DNA of 64,000 nt from CAIYRG01 sp963747255 (GTDB lineage: Bacteria > Pseudomonadota > Alphaproteobacteria > Micropepsales > Micropepsaceae): the NCBI GenBank assembly GCA_963747255.1, contig CAVVEG010000018.1, forward strand, positions 310,001 to 374,000, read 5' to 3'. The notes under the pieces are model-generated. The model was not told the DNA's origin. It worked only from the letters and a program-made list of their open reading frames with translations, and made no database searches. The position numbers were made by a program, and so were the translations under genes. Positions 40,491 through 48,695 of this stretch are shown piece after piece. Numbering within the stretch: the first letter of the stretch is position 1; every line of letters begins with the position of its first letter.

Positions 40491-42092
40491 TCACATCCGG
40501 AAAATGCCGAATCGGGTCGGTGGGATTGGCGTGCGCACGGCAATCCCAAGGCAGCGGCCAAGCACGTCGCGTGTTTCAACGGGCGCAATCACGCCGTCAT
40601 CCCACAACCGCGCACCCGCGTAATAGGGGTGGCCCTGGGTCGCATATTGCCGGCGTATCTGTTCCGTGCGCTGACGTTCCTGCTCGGCTGCGGCTTCATT
40701 GCTGCCGCCGGTATCGCGCCTGATGCGGGAGAGCACTTGTGCCGCCTGATCTCCGCCCATCACTGAAATCCGTGCATTGGGCCACATGAACAGAAATCGC
40801 GGCCCATAGGCGCGGCCGCACATGGCATAATTCCCGGCGCCAAAACTGCCGCCGATGATGACCGTCACCTTCGGCACTTCTGCGCAGGCGACTGCCATCA
40901 CGAGCTTGGCGCCGTTTTTGGCAATGCCCTCGGCCTCCGCCTTGCGGCCGACCATGAAGCCGCTGGTGTTCTGCAGAAAAATCAACGGTACGCCGCGCTG
41001 GCAGCATAGCTCGATGAAATGCGTGCCTTTCAGCGCCGCTTCGGAAAGCAGAATCCCGTTGTTGGCGATAATACCGGCAAGGTAACCGTGGATATGGGCA
41101 AAGCCGCAGACCAGAGTGCCGCCGTAAGCCGGCTTGAATTCATCGAATTCGCTGCCATCAACGATGCGCGCGATCACCTCGCGCACGTCATAGATCCATC
41201 GTATATCGGTCGGAATGATGCCGTTGATCTCGCTGGAATCATATGCCGGCTGCTTCGCCTCGCGACGCGCGGGCGCGCCATATTTCGCTGCGTCCAGATT
41301 GCGCATGACCGAACGGATGATCCGCATCGCGTCGGCATCGTCTTTCGCAACATAGTCCACCAGACCCGACAACCGGCCATGCGTGTCGGCGCCGCCAAGA
41401 TCCTCTGCCGACACCGTTTCGCCGGTGGCGGCCTTGACCAGCGGCGGCCCGGCGAGAAAAATCGTGCCCTGCCCGCGGACGATAATGCTCTGCTCGCACA
41501 TTGCCGGGATATAGGCGCCGCCCGCCGTGCAGGAGCCGAGCACGGCAGCGACCTGCGGGATTCCTGCCGCGGACATGCGAGCCTGATTGAAGAATATCCG
41601 GCCGAAATGGTCGCGTCCGGGAAAGACTTCGTCCTGACGCGGAAGAAATGCGCCACCCGAATCGACCAGGTAAATGCAGGGCAACTGATTTTCCGAGGCG
41701 ATTTCCTGCGCCCGCAGATGCTTCGTCACGGTGACCGGATAATAGGTGCCGCCTTTGACCGTGGCGTCATTGACCACGATCATGCAGTCGCGTCCCGCAA
41801 CGCTGCCGATACCGGTTATGATGCCGCCCGCGGGAAGGGGATCGTCATAGAGGCGATAAGCGGCAAAGGGCGATAATTCGAACAGATCCGAGCCGCGATC
41901 GAGCAGCGCCTGAATACGCGCGCGCGGCAGCATTTTTCCGCGGCTGGTGTGCCGCTCGCGGGCCGCTTCATCGCCGCCAAGCCGGATTTCCGCAAGCTTG
42001 TCGCGCAAATCGGCAACCAGCGCCTCCATGGCTGCGCAATTGGCGATGAATTCCTTCGCGCCTGGATCGACATGGCTTGAGAGGACTGCCAT
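40491..42092 (-). CDS. liuB: Methylcrotonyl-CoA carboxylase beta (carboxyltransferase) subunit
   Basis: This is a 533-residue carboxyltransferase started at ATG 42092. The blocks GGDEAARERHTSRGKMLPRA, NDATVKGGTYYPVTVTKHLR, CIYLVDSGGAFLPRQDEVFP, GTIFLAGPPLVKAATGETVS, and the C-terminal KVTVIIGGSFGAGNYAMCGR with PNARISVMGGDQAAQVL match MCC beta rather than propionyl-CoA carboxylase. It carboxylates 3-methylcrotonyl-CoA using carboxybiotin. The biotin carboxylase/carrier alpha subunit, usually beside it, is missing here. One base separates it from the thiolase. Confidence 0.92.
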   Translation of the reverse strand: MAVLSSHVDPGAKEFIANCAAMEALVADLRDKLAEIRLGGDEAARERHTSRGKMLPRARIQALLDRGSDLFELSPFAAYRLYDDPLPAGGIITGIGSVAGRDCMIVVNDATVKGGTYYPVTVTKHLRAQEIASENQLPCIYLVDSGGAFLPRQDEVFPGRDHFGRIFFNQARMSAAGIPQVAAVLGSCTAGGAYIPAMCEQSIIVRGQGTIFLAGPPLVKAATGETVSAEDLGGADTHGRLSGLVDYVAKDDADAMRIIRSVMRNLDAAKYGAPARREAKQPAYDSSEINGIIPTDIRWIYDVREVIARIVDGSEFDEFKPAYGGTLVCGFAHIHGYLAGIIANNGILLSEAALKGTHFIELCCQRGVPLIFLQNTSGFMVGRKAEAEGIAKNGAKLVMAVACAEVPKVTVIIGGSFGAGNYAMCGRAYGPRFLFMWPNARISVMGGDQAAQVLSRIRRDTGGSNEAAAEQERQRTEQIRRQYATQGHPYYAGARLWDDGVIAPVETRDVLGRCLGIAVRTPIPPTRFGIFRM

Positions 42093-42093
42093 T

Positions 42094-43269
42094 TCAGACC
42101 AGCTCGATCCCCATTGCCGTGGCTTCGCCGCCGCCGATGCAGAGGCTCGCAACGCCGCGTTTCAGGCCGCGCTGTCGCAGCGCATTCAGCAGGGTGACGA
42201 CAATCCGCGCACCCGAAGCGCCGATGGGGTGGCCTAGCGCGCATGCGCCGCCATGGATGTTCACTTTTTCATGCGGCAGATTCAGCTCGCGCATGACGGC
42301 CAGGGCGACCACCGCGAATGCCTCGTTGATCTCGAAAAGATCGACCTCGCTTTTCTTCCAGCCCAGTTTTTGCAGCAGTTTTTCGATCGCCCCAACCGGG
42401 GCCGTGGTGAACCAGGCGGGCGCCTGCGCATGACTCGCATGGCCCGCGATTCTCGCGAGCGGCGTAACGCTGCGCCTCTCCGCCTCGGATCCGCTCATCA
42501 GCACCAGCGCCGCCGCGCCGTCGGATATGCCGCTCGAATTTGCCGCCGTCACCGTCCCGCCTTCGCGGAAGGCCGGTTTCAGCAACGGAATTTTCGCGGG
42601 GTCGGCGCGCATCACCGGTTCATCATCCAATGCTTCGCCCTTGCTCAGCCGGACGGGCACGATCTCATCCCGGAACGCGCCTTCCGCGGTCGCTCTTTTC
42701 GCACGCGCGAGAGACTCCTGGGCAAAGCTGTCCTGCGTCTCGCGCGTGAACTGATATTTCTCGGCAGTATCTTCGGCAAATCTGCCCATCAGGCTGCCGC
42801 GCTCATAGGCGTCTTCGAGACCGTCCAGAAACATGTGGTCGTAAAGCGAACCATGTCCCAGGCGATATCCGCCTCGCGCCTTGTTGAGAAGATATGGCGC
42901 GTTCGACATGCTCTCCATTCCTCCGGCGACCACGACCTTTGCCGATGCGGACAGAATCGCGTCATGCGCCAGCATTGCCGATTTCATGCCGGACCCGCAG
43001 ACCTTGTTGACGGTCGTGCATCCCGTGCTTTGCGGCAGGCCCGCGCCGAGTGCCGCCTGTCGCGCAGGCGCTTGCCCAAGCCCGGCCGAAAGCACGCAGC
43101 CCATGAACACTTCATCGGGCGTTTCCAGTGAAATCCCGGCCCTCTCGACGGCGCCTTTTATCGCGAGCGAACCCAGAGCGGTTGCGGAAAACCCGCTGAA
43201 TTGTCCCTGCAGGCTGCCATGCGGCGTCCGCGCCGCGCCGGTGATTACAATGCTGCCATCCGACATCAT
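42094..43269 (-). CDS. Acetyl-CoA C-acetyltransferase (thiolase)
   Basis: This 391-residue thiolase has the acyl-accepting Cys in TTVNKVCGSGMKSAMLAHDA, the catalytic His in NIHGGACALGHPIGASGARI, and the C-terminal Cys in GVASLCIGGGEATAMGIELV. In this operon its likely role is cleaving acetoacetyl-CoA formed from leucine-derived acetoacetate; polyhydroxybutyrate synthesis is an alternative. It begins with ATGATG overlapping the stop of the acyl-CoA dehydrogenase, so translation is probably coupled. Confidence 0.93.
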   Translation of the reverse strand: MMSDGSIVITGAARTPHGSLQGQFSGFSATALGSLAIKGAVERAGISLETPDEVFMGCVLSAGLGQAPARQAALGAGLPQSTGCTTVNKVCGSGMKSAMLAHDAILSASAKVVVAGGMESMSNAPYLLNKARGGYRLGHGSLYDHMFLDGLEDAYERGSLMGRFAEDTAEKYQFTRETQDSFAQESLARAKRATAEGAFRDEIVPVRLSKGEALDDEPVMRADPAKIPLLKPAFREGGTVTAANSSGISDGAAALVLMSGSEAERRSVTPLARIAGHASHAQAPAWFTTAPVGAIEKLLQKLGWKKSEVDLFEINEAFAVVALAVMRELNLPHEKVNIHGGACALGHPIGASGARIVVTLLNALRQRGLKRGVASLCIGGGEATAMGIELV

Positions 43270-44414
43270 TCCCGTCCTTCAAACAATTCCCGGCCGATCA
43301 GCATGCGCCGGATTTCCGATGTGCCTGCGCCGATCTCGTAAAGCTTGGCGTCACGCAGAAGCCGGCCTGCGGGCATTTCGTTGACATAACCCATGCCACC
43401 CAGAGCCTGGATCGCCTGCAACGCCATCTGGGTCGCGTGTTCGGCGCAGAACAGAATCACGCCGGCGGCATCCTTGCGGCTGACCTTGCCCAGATCGCAG
43501 GCGCGCGCGACGGCGTAGAGATAGGCGCGGCAGGCATTCAGCGACGTGTCCATGTCGGCGAGTTTGCCCTGCATCAGTTCGAATTCGCCGATCGCCTGGC
43601 CGAATTGCCGTCGTTCGCGGACATAGGGCAGGACCAGATCCATGCAGGCCTGCATGATTCCCACCGGACCCGCCGCGAGCACAGTGCGTTCGTAATCCAG
43701 TCCTGACATCAGAACGCGGACACCCTGGTCCACCCCGCCAAGCACATTCTCTTCCGGAACTTCGCAGTTCTGGAAAACCAGTTCGCTGGTATCGGAACCG
43801 CGCATACCGAGCTTGTCGAGCTTCTGCGCGGTGGAAAAACCGGGAAATGTCCGTTCAATGAGGAATGCGGTGATGCCGCGGCGTTCCGAGGGGGCGCCGG
43901 TTTTGACATAAACGATCAGCAGATCGGCGACGGGACCATTGGTGATCCACATTTTACTGCCGTTGACGACAAATACCCCGTTGCGCTTGTCTGCACGCGT
44001 GCGCATAGCCAGAACATCGGAACCCGCAGAGGGCTCGCTCATGGCCAATGCCCCGACCCAATCGCCTGAAAGAAGCCGCGGCAGGTAGTGATTCTTCTGT
44101 GCCTCGGTCCCGAAGCGGTTCAACTGGTTGACGCAGAGATTGGCGTGGACGCCGTAGCTCAGGCCGACCGAGGCCGAAGCGCGGCTGAGTTCCTCGATGG
44201 CAACCACCTGCTCGACGATGCCCATGCCGGCGCCGCCGTCTTTTTCGGGCACAGTCACGCCAAACAGGCCCAGTTTGCCGAGTTCCGGCCAGAGGTCGCG
44301 GGGAAATTTGTTTTCGCGGTCGATGGTTTCGGCGCGAGGAGCCACCTTCGCTGTCGCAAATGCCCGGACCGTTTCCCGCAGCATGTCCGCGGTTTCGCCA
44401 AGCGCAAAATCCAA
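43266..44414 (-). CDS. liuA: Isovaleryl-CoA dehydrogenase
   Basis: This 382-residue FAD enzyme uses a TTG start at 44414, with AGGAGA six bases upstream. Longer forms lack homology. The catalytic Glu sits in SGLDYERTVLAAGPVGIMQ, the position used by isovaleryl-CoA dehydrogenases. The spot used by short- and medium-chain enzymes is a Gly (YEIGAGTSEIRRMLIGRELF). Other blocks are VGALAMSEPSAGSDVLAMRT and VNGSKMWITNGPVADLLIVY. It oxidises isovaleryl-CoA to 3-methylcrotonyl-CoA, passing electrons to ETF. It is the first gene of the leucine operon. Confidence 0.94.
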   Translation of the reverse strand: MDFALGETADMLRETVRAFATAKVAPRAETIDRENKFPRDLWPELGKLGLFGVTVPEKDGGAGMGIVEQVVAIEELSRASASVGLSYGVHANLCVNQLNRFGTEAQKNHYLPRLLSGDWVGALAMSEPSAGSDVLAMRTRADKRNGVFVVNGSKMWITNGPVADLLIVYVKTGAPSERRGITAFLIERTFPGFSTAQKLDKLGMRGSDTSELVFQNCEVPEENVLGGVDQGVRVLMSGLDYERTVLAAGPVGIMQACMDLVLPYVRERRQFGQAIGEFELMQGKLADMDTSLNACRAYLYAVARACDLGKVSRKDAAGVILFCAEHATQMALQAIQALGGMGYVNEMPAGRLLRDAKLYEIGAGTSEIRRMLIGRELFEGRE

Positions 44415-44514
44415 AGCAGTTCTCCTGGAAAACAGGCGCGAATATAGTGATTCAATTCGAATGAATTGCGGCGCTGAAACGGCGAAAAACCACAATCGGC
44501 CATATGTAAAAGCC

Positions 44515-44543
44515 ATGCCCGGCCGTTTTCCGCGGCCGGGCAT
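44515..44543 (-). terminator. Intrinsic terminator after the Gly/Gln-rich gene
   Basis: ATGCCCGGCC (44515-44524) and GGCCGGGCAT (44534-44543) form a perfect 10-bp stem with a 9-base loop. On the minus strand the stem is followed by GGCTTTTAC, a short T-run. It lies 55 bases past the stop of the gene at 44598-44987 and upstream of the leucine operon, separating the two transcripts. Confidence 0.65.
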
Positions 44544-44597
44544 GCAGAAACCACATATTGCGAATTATATCCGGGCTAACGCCCGGACCTGAAGCCT

Positions 44598-44987
44598 CTA
44601 CTGGTTGGAACCGCTGGTCCGCCCGGACTGGCCCTGGCCCATCTGGCCGGATTGTTGTCCGGAGCTGCCCTGCTGCGATCCACGCTGGCCGGATTGCTGG
44701 CCGCTCTGGGTGCCCGAACGCCCGCCCTGGCTGCCGCTTTGGCCCTGACCGCTTTGGCCCTGACCGCCTTGCTTCTGTCCACCCTGCTGTCCACCCTGGT
44801 CTTGGTCACCCTGGCTTTGGCCGCCGCCCTGGCCCATGCCACCCTGCCGCTGACCGCCCTGGGTGTGGCCACCCTGGGTGTGGCCACCCTGGCCCTGTTG
44901 CATGCCTTGATCCCGTTGACCGGACTGACCGCTCTGTTGACCACCAGTACCCTGTTGGCCCGGCCGATTAGTGTTTTCATTCGCCAT
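44598..44987 (-). CDS. Gly/Gln/Ser-rich low-complexity protein
   Basis: This 129-residue protein is built almost wholly of G, Q, S and some R/H/K (for example GQGGHTQGGHTQGGQRQGGM). The first residues MANENTNRPGQQGTGGQQSG follow a GAGGAAA ribosome site, and a terminator follows the stop, so it looks like a real expressed gene. There are no cysteines and almost no hydrophobic residues apart from Met. It must be intrinsically disordered, and resembles stress-related glycine-rich or prion-like proteins that form condensates. The repeat units are short (GGQ, GQS) and imperfect. Function unknown. The unusual composition also gives long open frames on the other strand, which I regard as artefacts. 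Confidence 0.68.
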   Translation of the reverse strand: MANENTNRPGQQGTGGQQSGQSGQRDQGMQQGQGGHTQGGHTQGGQRQGGMGQGGGQSQGDQDQGGQQGGQKQGGQGQSGQGQSGSQGGRSGTQSGQQSGQRGSQQGSSGQQSGQMGQGQSGRTSGSNQ

Positions 44988-45150
44988 CGAAATTTCCTCG
45001 GATTGGGTGTTTCCTCGCCCCCGTCAGAAGGAAACTTATTGGGTTGGGATTCGTTCCCGTCGCCTGGCGGCGACTCGGCTATGAAGTCGGGACGAAGCCT
45101 TGGCGTGACAAATATTGTCTGAACCATATTGACGGCACTATGGAATAAGA

Positions 45151-45705
45151 ATGCCGGATTCCACTGGACGTAAAATCACCTATCTGGGCTACACAGGCGC
45201 GATCGATTCCGACGGCGTGGGACGGGTTGCCGCCGCGCTGAACGAAGCGGTGAACAACCGCTTCGATGAAGTTCAACTCTCCTTCAGTTCACTCGGCGGC
45301 TACGTCTCGGACGGGATTTATCTCTACAATCACATTCGCGGGTTGCCGATCAATGTGGTGATCCACAATACCGGAAGCGTGAGTTCGATCGCCGTTGCGG
45401 TGTTCGTCGCGGGCGCAGAACGTTACTGCTCCCCGCATGCCATGTTCATGATCCATCCGACTGTCATGCCGTCGCAGGAAGGCATGACCTCCGAACGCTT
45501 GCAGAGTTCGCTGAATGCGGCGCTCGCGGACGATGCCCGCACCGAAAACATACTGCGCGAGCGCGCGGCGATCCCGGGCGAAATCCTCGTCGCGCGCCGT
45601 TTCAAGGATGTGTACATCACGCCCAGGGAAGCCGTGATTTATGGCCTGGTGCACGCGGTCAAGGATTTCGCATTGCCCGAAGGGCAGAGGATGACCCAGA
45701 TCTGA
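45151..45705 (+). CDS. ClpP-like serine protease, orphan
   Basis: This 184-residue protein has the ClpP/crotonase fold. The nucleophile Ser79 sits in NTGSVSSIAVAVFVAGAERY (compare GxAASMG in ClpP), His102 in HAMFMIHPTVMP, and an acidic helix near the C-terminus (REAVIYGLVHAVKDF) stands where ClpP has the Asp. The Asp itself is not obvious (GLVH instead of GLID). FSSLGGYVSDGIYLYNHIRG fits the glycine-rich oxyanion strand. It lacks the ClpP processing propeptide and has no ClpX/ClpA partner adjacent. It may be a stress- or envelope-related peptidase. Confidence 0.82.
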   Translation: MPDSTGRKITYLGYTGAIDSDGVGRVAAALNEAVNNRFDEVQLSFSSLGGYVSDGIYLYNHIRGLPINVVIHNTGSVSSIAVAVFVAGAERYCSPHAMFMIHPTVMPSQEGMTSERLQSSLNAALADDARTENILRERAAIPGEILVARRFKDVYITPREAVIYGLVHAVKDFALPEGQRMTQI

Positions 45706-45778
45706 CCGACTGCCGATAATGCCATCGCAAAATCCGCTTTCAGCGGATACATTCCGCCTCACCTGTGGGAGGTATGGA

Positions 45779-47095
45779 ATGGTTCATCACGTTAGGATTC
45801 AAGTTCAGGAACCGGAGGTCGTCGCGGGGAATGGCCTGCTGCATCGTCGGGCTTTGTTGGGGCAGGGGATCATCTTTGCCGGGGCGGTCGGAAGCGGCCT
45901 GGCAGCGGTTAGCGGAGCCGCGGCCGAACCCCTGAAGGACGGTCCCTGGAGCCTGAATGTCGGCACGCCGATTCCGCCCTATCAGACGCCGTCGCGTTTC
46001 GAGGCGCGGGTGGTTCGCACGCTGGACAATCCCGACAATGTCCCTCGCAATTCCCGCGCCCGCACGCCGCATCATCGGCTGAAAGGCATCATCACGCCGA
46101 ACGGGCTGCACTTCACGATCTGCCATGGCGGCGTTCCGGATATCGATCCCGCCCAGCACCGGCTGGTGATCCACGGGTTGGTGAAGCGTCCCCTGGTTTA
46201 TACCGTGGAAGCTCTCGACCGTTACCCGATGGTCTCCCGCATCGGCTTTGTGGAATGCGGCGGCAACTCCGCACCATTGTTCTCGAACGAGCCGATTCAG
46301 GCGGATGTGCAGGCGCTACATGGTCTGGCGTCCTGTTCCGAATGGACCGGGGTGCCGCTTTCAACACTGCTCGAGGAAGCGGGCATCGATCCAAAAGCGA
46401 AATGGATGATCGCCGAAGGGGCAGACAGTCCGCATCTGTCGCGCAGCGTGCCGGTCGCCAAGGCTTTGGACGATGCGATGGTCGCAATGTACCAGAACGG
46501 GGAACGCATCCAGCCGGGGCAGGGCTACCCGATGCGGCTGTGGCTGCCCGGCTATGAAGGCAACATGAACGTCAAATTTCTGCGGCGCATCAAAGTCACC
46601 GATGAACCGCAGATGAGCTATTACGAATCGCGCACCTATTCGCAGATCCTGCCGAACGGCAAAGCCTATCGCTTCTACTTCCTGCAGGAAGTGAAGTCCT
46701 TTATCACCAGCCCATCGCCGGGCCTGAAACTGAAAGAACCCGGATATTATGAAATCACCGGGGTCGCCTATGCCGGCACCGGGCGGATTGCAAAAGTCAT
46801 GGTATCGGCGGACGGCGGAAAGAGCTGGGGCGAAGCGGCGTTGCAGGCGCCTGTTCTGCCCAAGGCATTCACGCGCTTTCGCATGCCGTGGCGGTGGAAC
46901 GGCGGTGCGGCGATTCTGCAAAGCCGGGCCTGGGATGAGGGCGGCAATGTGCAGCCGACGCGGGCGCAATTTGTTGCCCTGCGCGGGCAGACGACGAAGC
47001 CGCCCGCAGTTACGGATTTCCCCAGCCAGCATTTCAACGCGATCACGAGTTGGGCCGTGGACGCGCAGGGAGACGTCAGACATGTCTATGCGTAA
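45779..47095 (+). CDS. soxC: SoxC-like sulfane/sulfite dehydrogenase molybdenum subunit
   Basis: This is a 438-residue protein of the sulfite oxidase family. The signal region HRRALLGQGIIFAGAVGSGL suggests export, possibly by Tat. The Moco ligand Cys lies in RIGFVECGGNSAPLF. SoxC-type blocks follow: HGLASCSEWTGVPLSTLLEE, PGQGYPMRLWLPGYEGNMNV and KVMVSADGGKSWGEAALQAP. It would oxidise sulfane sulfur or sulfite and pass electrons to the cytochrome encoded next. SoxAXYZB genes are not in the window, so a complete thiosulfate multienzyme is not shown. The start at 45779 follows GGGAGG. Confidence 0.87.
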   Translation: MVHHVRIQVQEPEVVAGNGLLHRRALLGQGIIFAGAVGSGLAAVSGAAAEPLKDGPWSLNVGTPIPPYQTPSRFEARVVRTLDNPDNVPRNSRARTPHHRLKGIITPNGLHFTICHGGVPDIDPAQHRLVIHGLVKRPLVYTVEALDRYPMVSRIGFVECGGNSAPLFSNEPIQADVQALHGLASCSEWTGVPLSTLLEEAGIDPKAKWMIAEGADSPHLSRSVPVAKALDDAMVAMYQNGERIQPGQGYPMRLWLPGYEGNMNVKFLRRIKVTDEPQMSYYESRTYSQILPNGKAYRFYFLQEVKSFITSPSPGLKLKEPGYYEITGVAYAGTGRIAKVMVSADGGKSWGEAALQAPVLPKAFTRFRMPWRWNGGAAILQSRAWDEGGNVQPTRAQFVALRGQTTKPPAVTDFPSQHFNAITSWAVDAQGDVRHVYA

Positions 47096-47609
47096 CCTGA
47101 CGGCCGGCCTGCTGTTGGCGGCAGGCGCTGTGGGCGCCGCAATGGCTGCCGATCTGCCCAATCTCGGCAAGCCGATCGATCCCAAAGATATCGCGCCATG
47201 GGATATCAGCATCCTGCCCGACGGAACGGGATTGCCGCCGGGAAGCGGAACGCCGGCGCAGGGTGCTCCGATTTTTGCGCAGAAGTGCTCCGCCTGTCAT
47301 GGCGAAAACGGCAAGGGCGGAATTGCGGCGCCGGTGACGCCCTATGCGGCGCGCGCAACCCTGGATGGCGGCAAGACCATCGCCAATTTCTGGCCCTACG
47401 CCACGACCCTGTTCGATTTCATCCGGCGCGCAATGCCTTACAACAAGCCGCATTCGCTTTCGGATCAGGAAGTCTATGCGCTGACCGCCTATCTGCTGCG
47501 CCTGAACAATCTGATCGGCGAGAGCGACGTCATCGATGCGAAATCGCTTCCGAACGTGAAAATGCCAAATCGGGACAACTTCATCATTCGGTTCCCTGAA
47601 AGAATCTGA
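47082..47609 (+). CDS. soxD: SoxD-like cytochrome c
   Basis: This 175-residue exported monoheme cytochrome overlaps the SoxC-like gene by 14 bases. It has a signal peptide of about 22 residues, a heme site KCSACHGENGKGG near residue 68, and the SoxD-type stretch FWPYATTLFDFIRRAMPYNK with LSDQEVYALTAYLLRLN. It accepts electrons from the SoxC-like subunit. SoxD proteins are often diheme and longer; this one matches only the monoheme C-terminal type, so SorB-like function is possible. Confidence 0.86.
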   Translation: MSMRNLTAGLLLAAGAVGAAMAADLPNLGKPIDPKDIAPWDISILPDGTGLPPGSGTPAQGAPIFAQKCSACHGENGKGGIAAPVTPYAARATLDGGKTIANFWPYATTLFDFIRRAMPYNKPHSLSDQEVYALTAYLLRLNNLIGESDVIDAKSLPNVKMPNRDNFIIRFPERI

Positions 47610-47665
47610 CCATTCTTCCGGGGAGCGTTTCGGCCGTGTACAGACAGAACATATGGGAGGACGCC

Positions 47666-48664
47666 ATGCCTGCAAAAATGACCGCCGGACTTCTTTGCGC
47701 CGCAATTTCTCTGCTGGCCATCTCCGCATTTGCGCAACCGGCTGCCGATCCCAACGCCGCGCCAAATCCCTATCGTGAGGATGCGGGTTGGGCGAAATTG
47801 CCGGTGGGACGCCACTGGGGCGCAGCCGTCGGCGTCGACATCGACCGGGATGGCAAAAGCGTATGGGTGTTCGACCGCTGCGCGACTGCCAATGACTGCT
47901 CGGGCTCGAATCTCGACCCCATCCAGAAATTCGATGCGTCCGGCAAGCTGCTTGTGAGTTTCGGCGCCGGCCTGTTCAACTATCCGCACGGGCTGTTCAT
48001 CGATCGCGAGGACAATGTCTGGGTGAGCGACGGCCGCACCAAAAATGGCCGCGGCCAGACCGTGATGAAATTCTCTCCGCAGGGCAAACTGCTGATGACC
48101 CTCGGAACGCCCGGCGTGGCGGGTGAAGACGACAGGCATTTCAATGCGCCTTCGGACGTTCTGATCGCGCCGAACGGGGACATTTTTGTCGCCGACGGAC
48201 ATGGCGGAAACACCAACGCCCGGATCGTGAAATTCGACAAAAACGGAAAGTTCATCAAAGCCTGGGGCAAGCATGGCACGGGACCCGGTGAATTCGACGC
48301 GCCGCACGGACTTGCGATGGACTCTGCCGGCAGGCTCTTTGTCGCGGATCGTTCCAACAGCCGCATACAGATTTTCGATCAGGATGGAAAATTCCTGGCC
48401 GAGTGGCGTCAGTTCGGCCGCCCCAGCGGCGTGTACATTGACAGCAAGGACACGATCTATGTCGCGGATTCGACCTCAAGCGACAAGACCAATCCCAGTT
48501 ACAGGCAGGGCATCCGGATCGGCAGCGTCAGGGACGGGAAGGTGATTGCCTTCATTCCCTGGAATGAAGGCAACACCCTCGAAGGCGTTGCCGCCGATGA
48601 GTCGGGCAATGTCTATGGCGGATTTACCAACACGCTCAATTTCCGCCGCTTCGTGAAAAAATAA
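47666..48664 (+). CDS. Exported NHL-repeat beta-propeller protein
   Basis: This 332-residue protein starts at ATG 47666 behind GGGAGG. It has a signal peptide of 23 residues. Repeats of the form FNYPHGLFIDREDNVWVSDG, FNAPSDVLIAPNGDIFVADG and FDAPHGLAMDSAGRLFVADR form a six-bladed propeller similar to peptidyl-alpha-hydroxyglycine lyase and other NHL proteins. Binding or lyase activity is possible; no catalytic assignment can be made. It follows the SoxCD-like genes by 56 bases and may be co-expressed. Confidence 0.84.
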   Translation: MPAKMTAGLLCAAISLLAISAFAQPAADPNAAPNPYREDAGWAKLPVGRHWGAAVGVDIDRDGKSVWVFDRCATANDCSGSNLDPIQKFDASGKLLVSFGAGLFNYPHGLFIDREDNVWVSDGRTKNGRGQTVMKFSPQGKLLMTLGTPGVAGEDDRHFNAPSDVLIAPNGDIFVADGHGGNTNARIVKFDKNGKFIKAWGKHGTGPGEFDAPHGLAMDSAGRLFVADRSNSRIQIFDQDGKFLAEWRQFGRPSGVYIDSKDTIYVADSTSSDKTNPSYRQGIRIGSVRDGKVIAFIPWNEGNTLEGVAADESGNVYGGFTNTLNFRRFVKK

Positions 48665-48695
48665 TCGGTTCACGCATCACAAAGGCGACCGGTCC

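Noticed and set aside
44576..45127. Alternative minus-strand frame (183 codons) over the Gly/Gln-rich gene
   Set aside because: It gives an Ala/Arg/Val-rich sequence without a ribosome site, whereas the chosen frame has both ribosome site and terminator.
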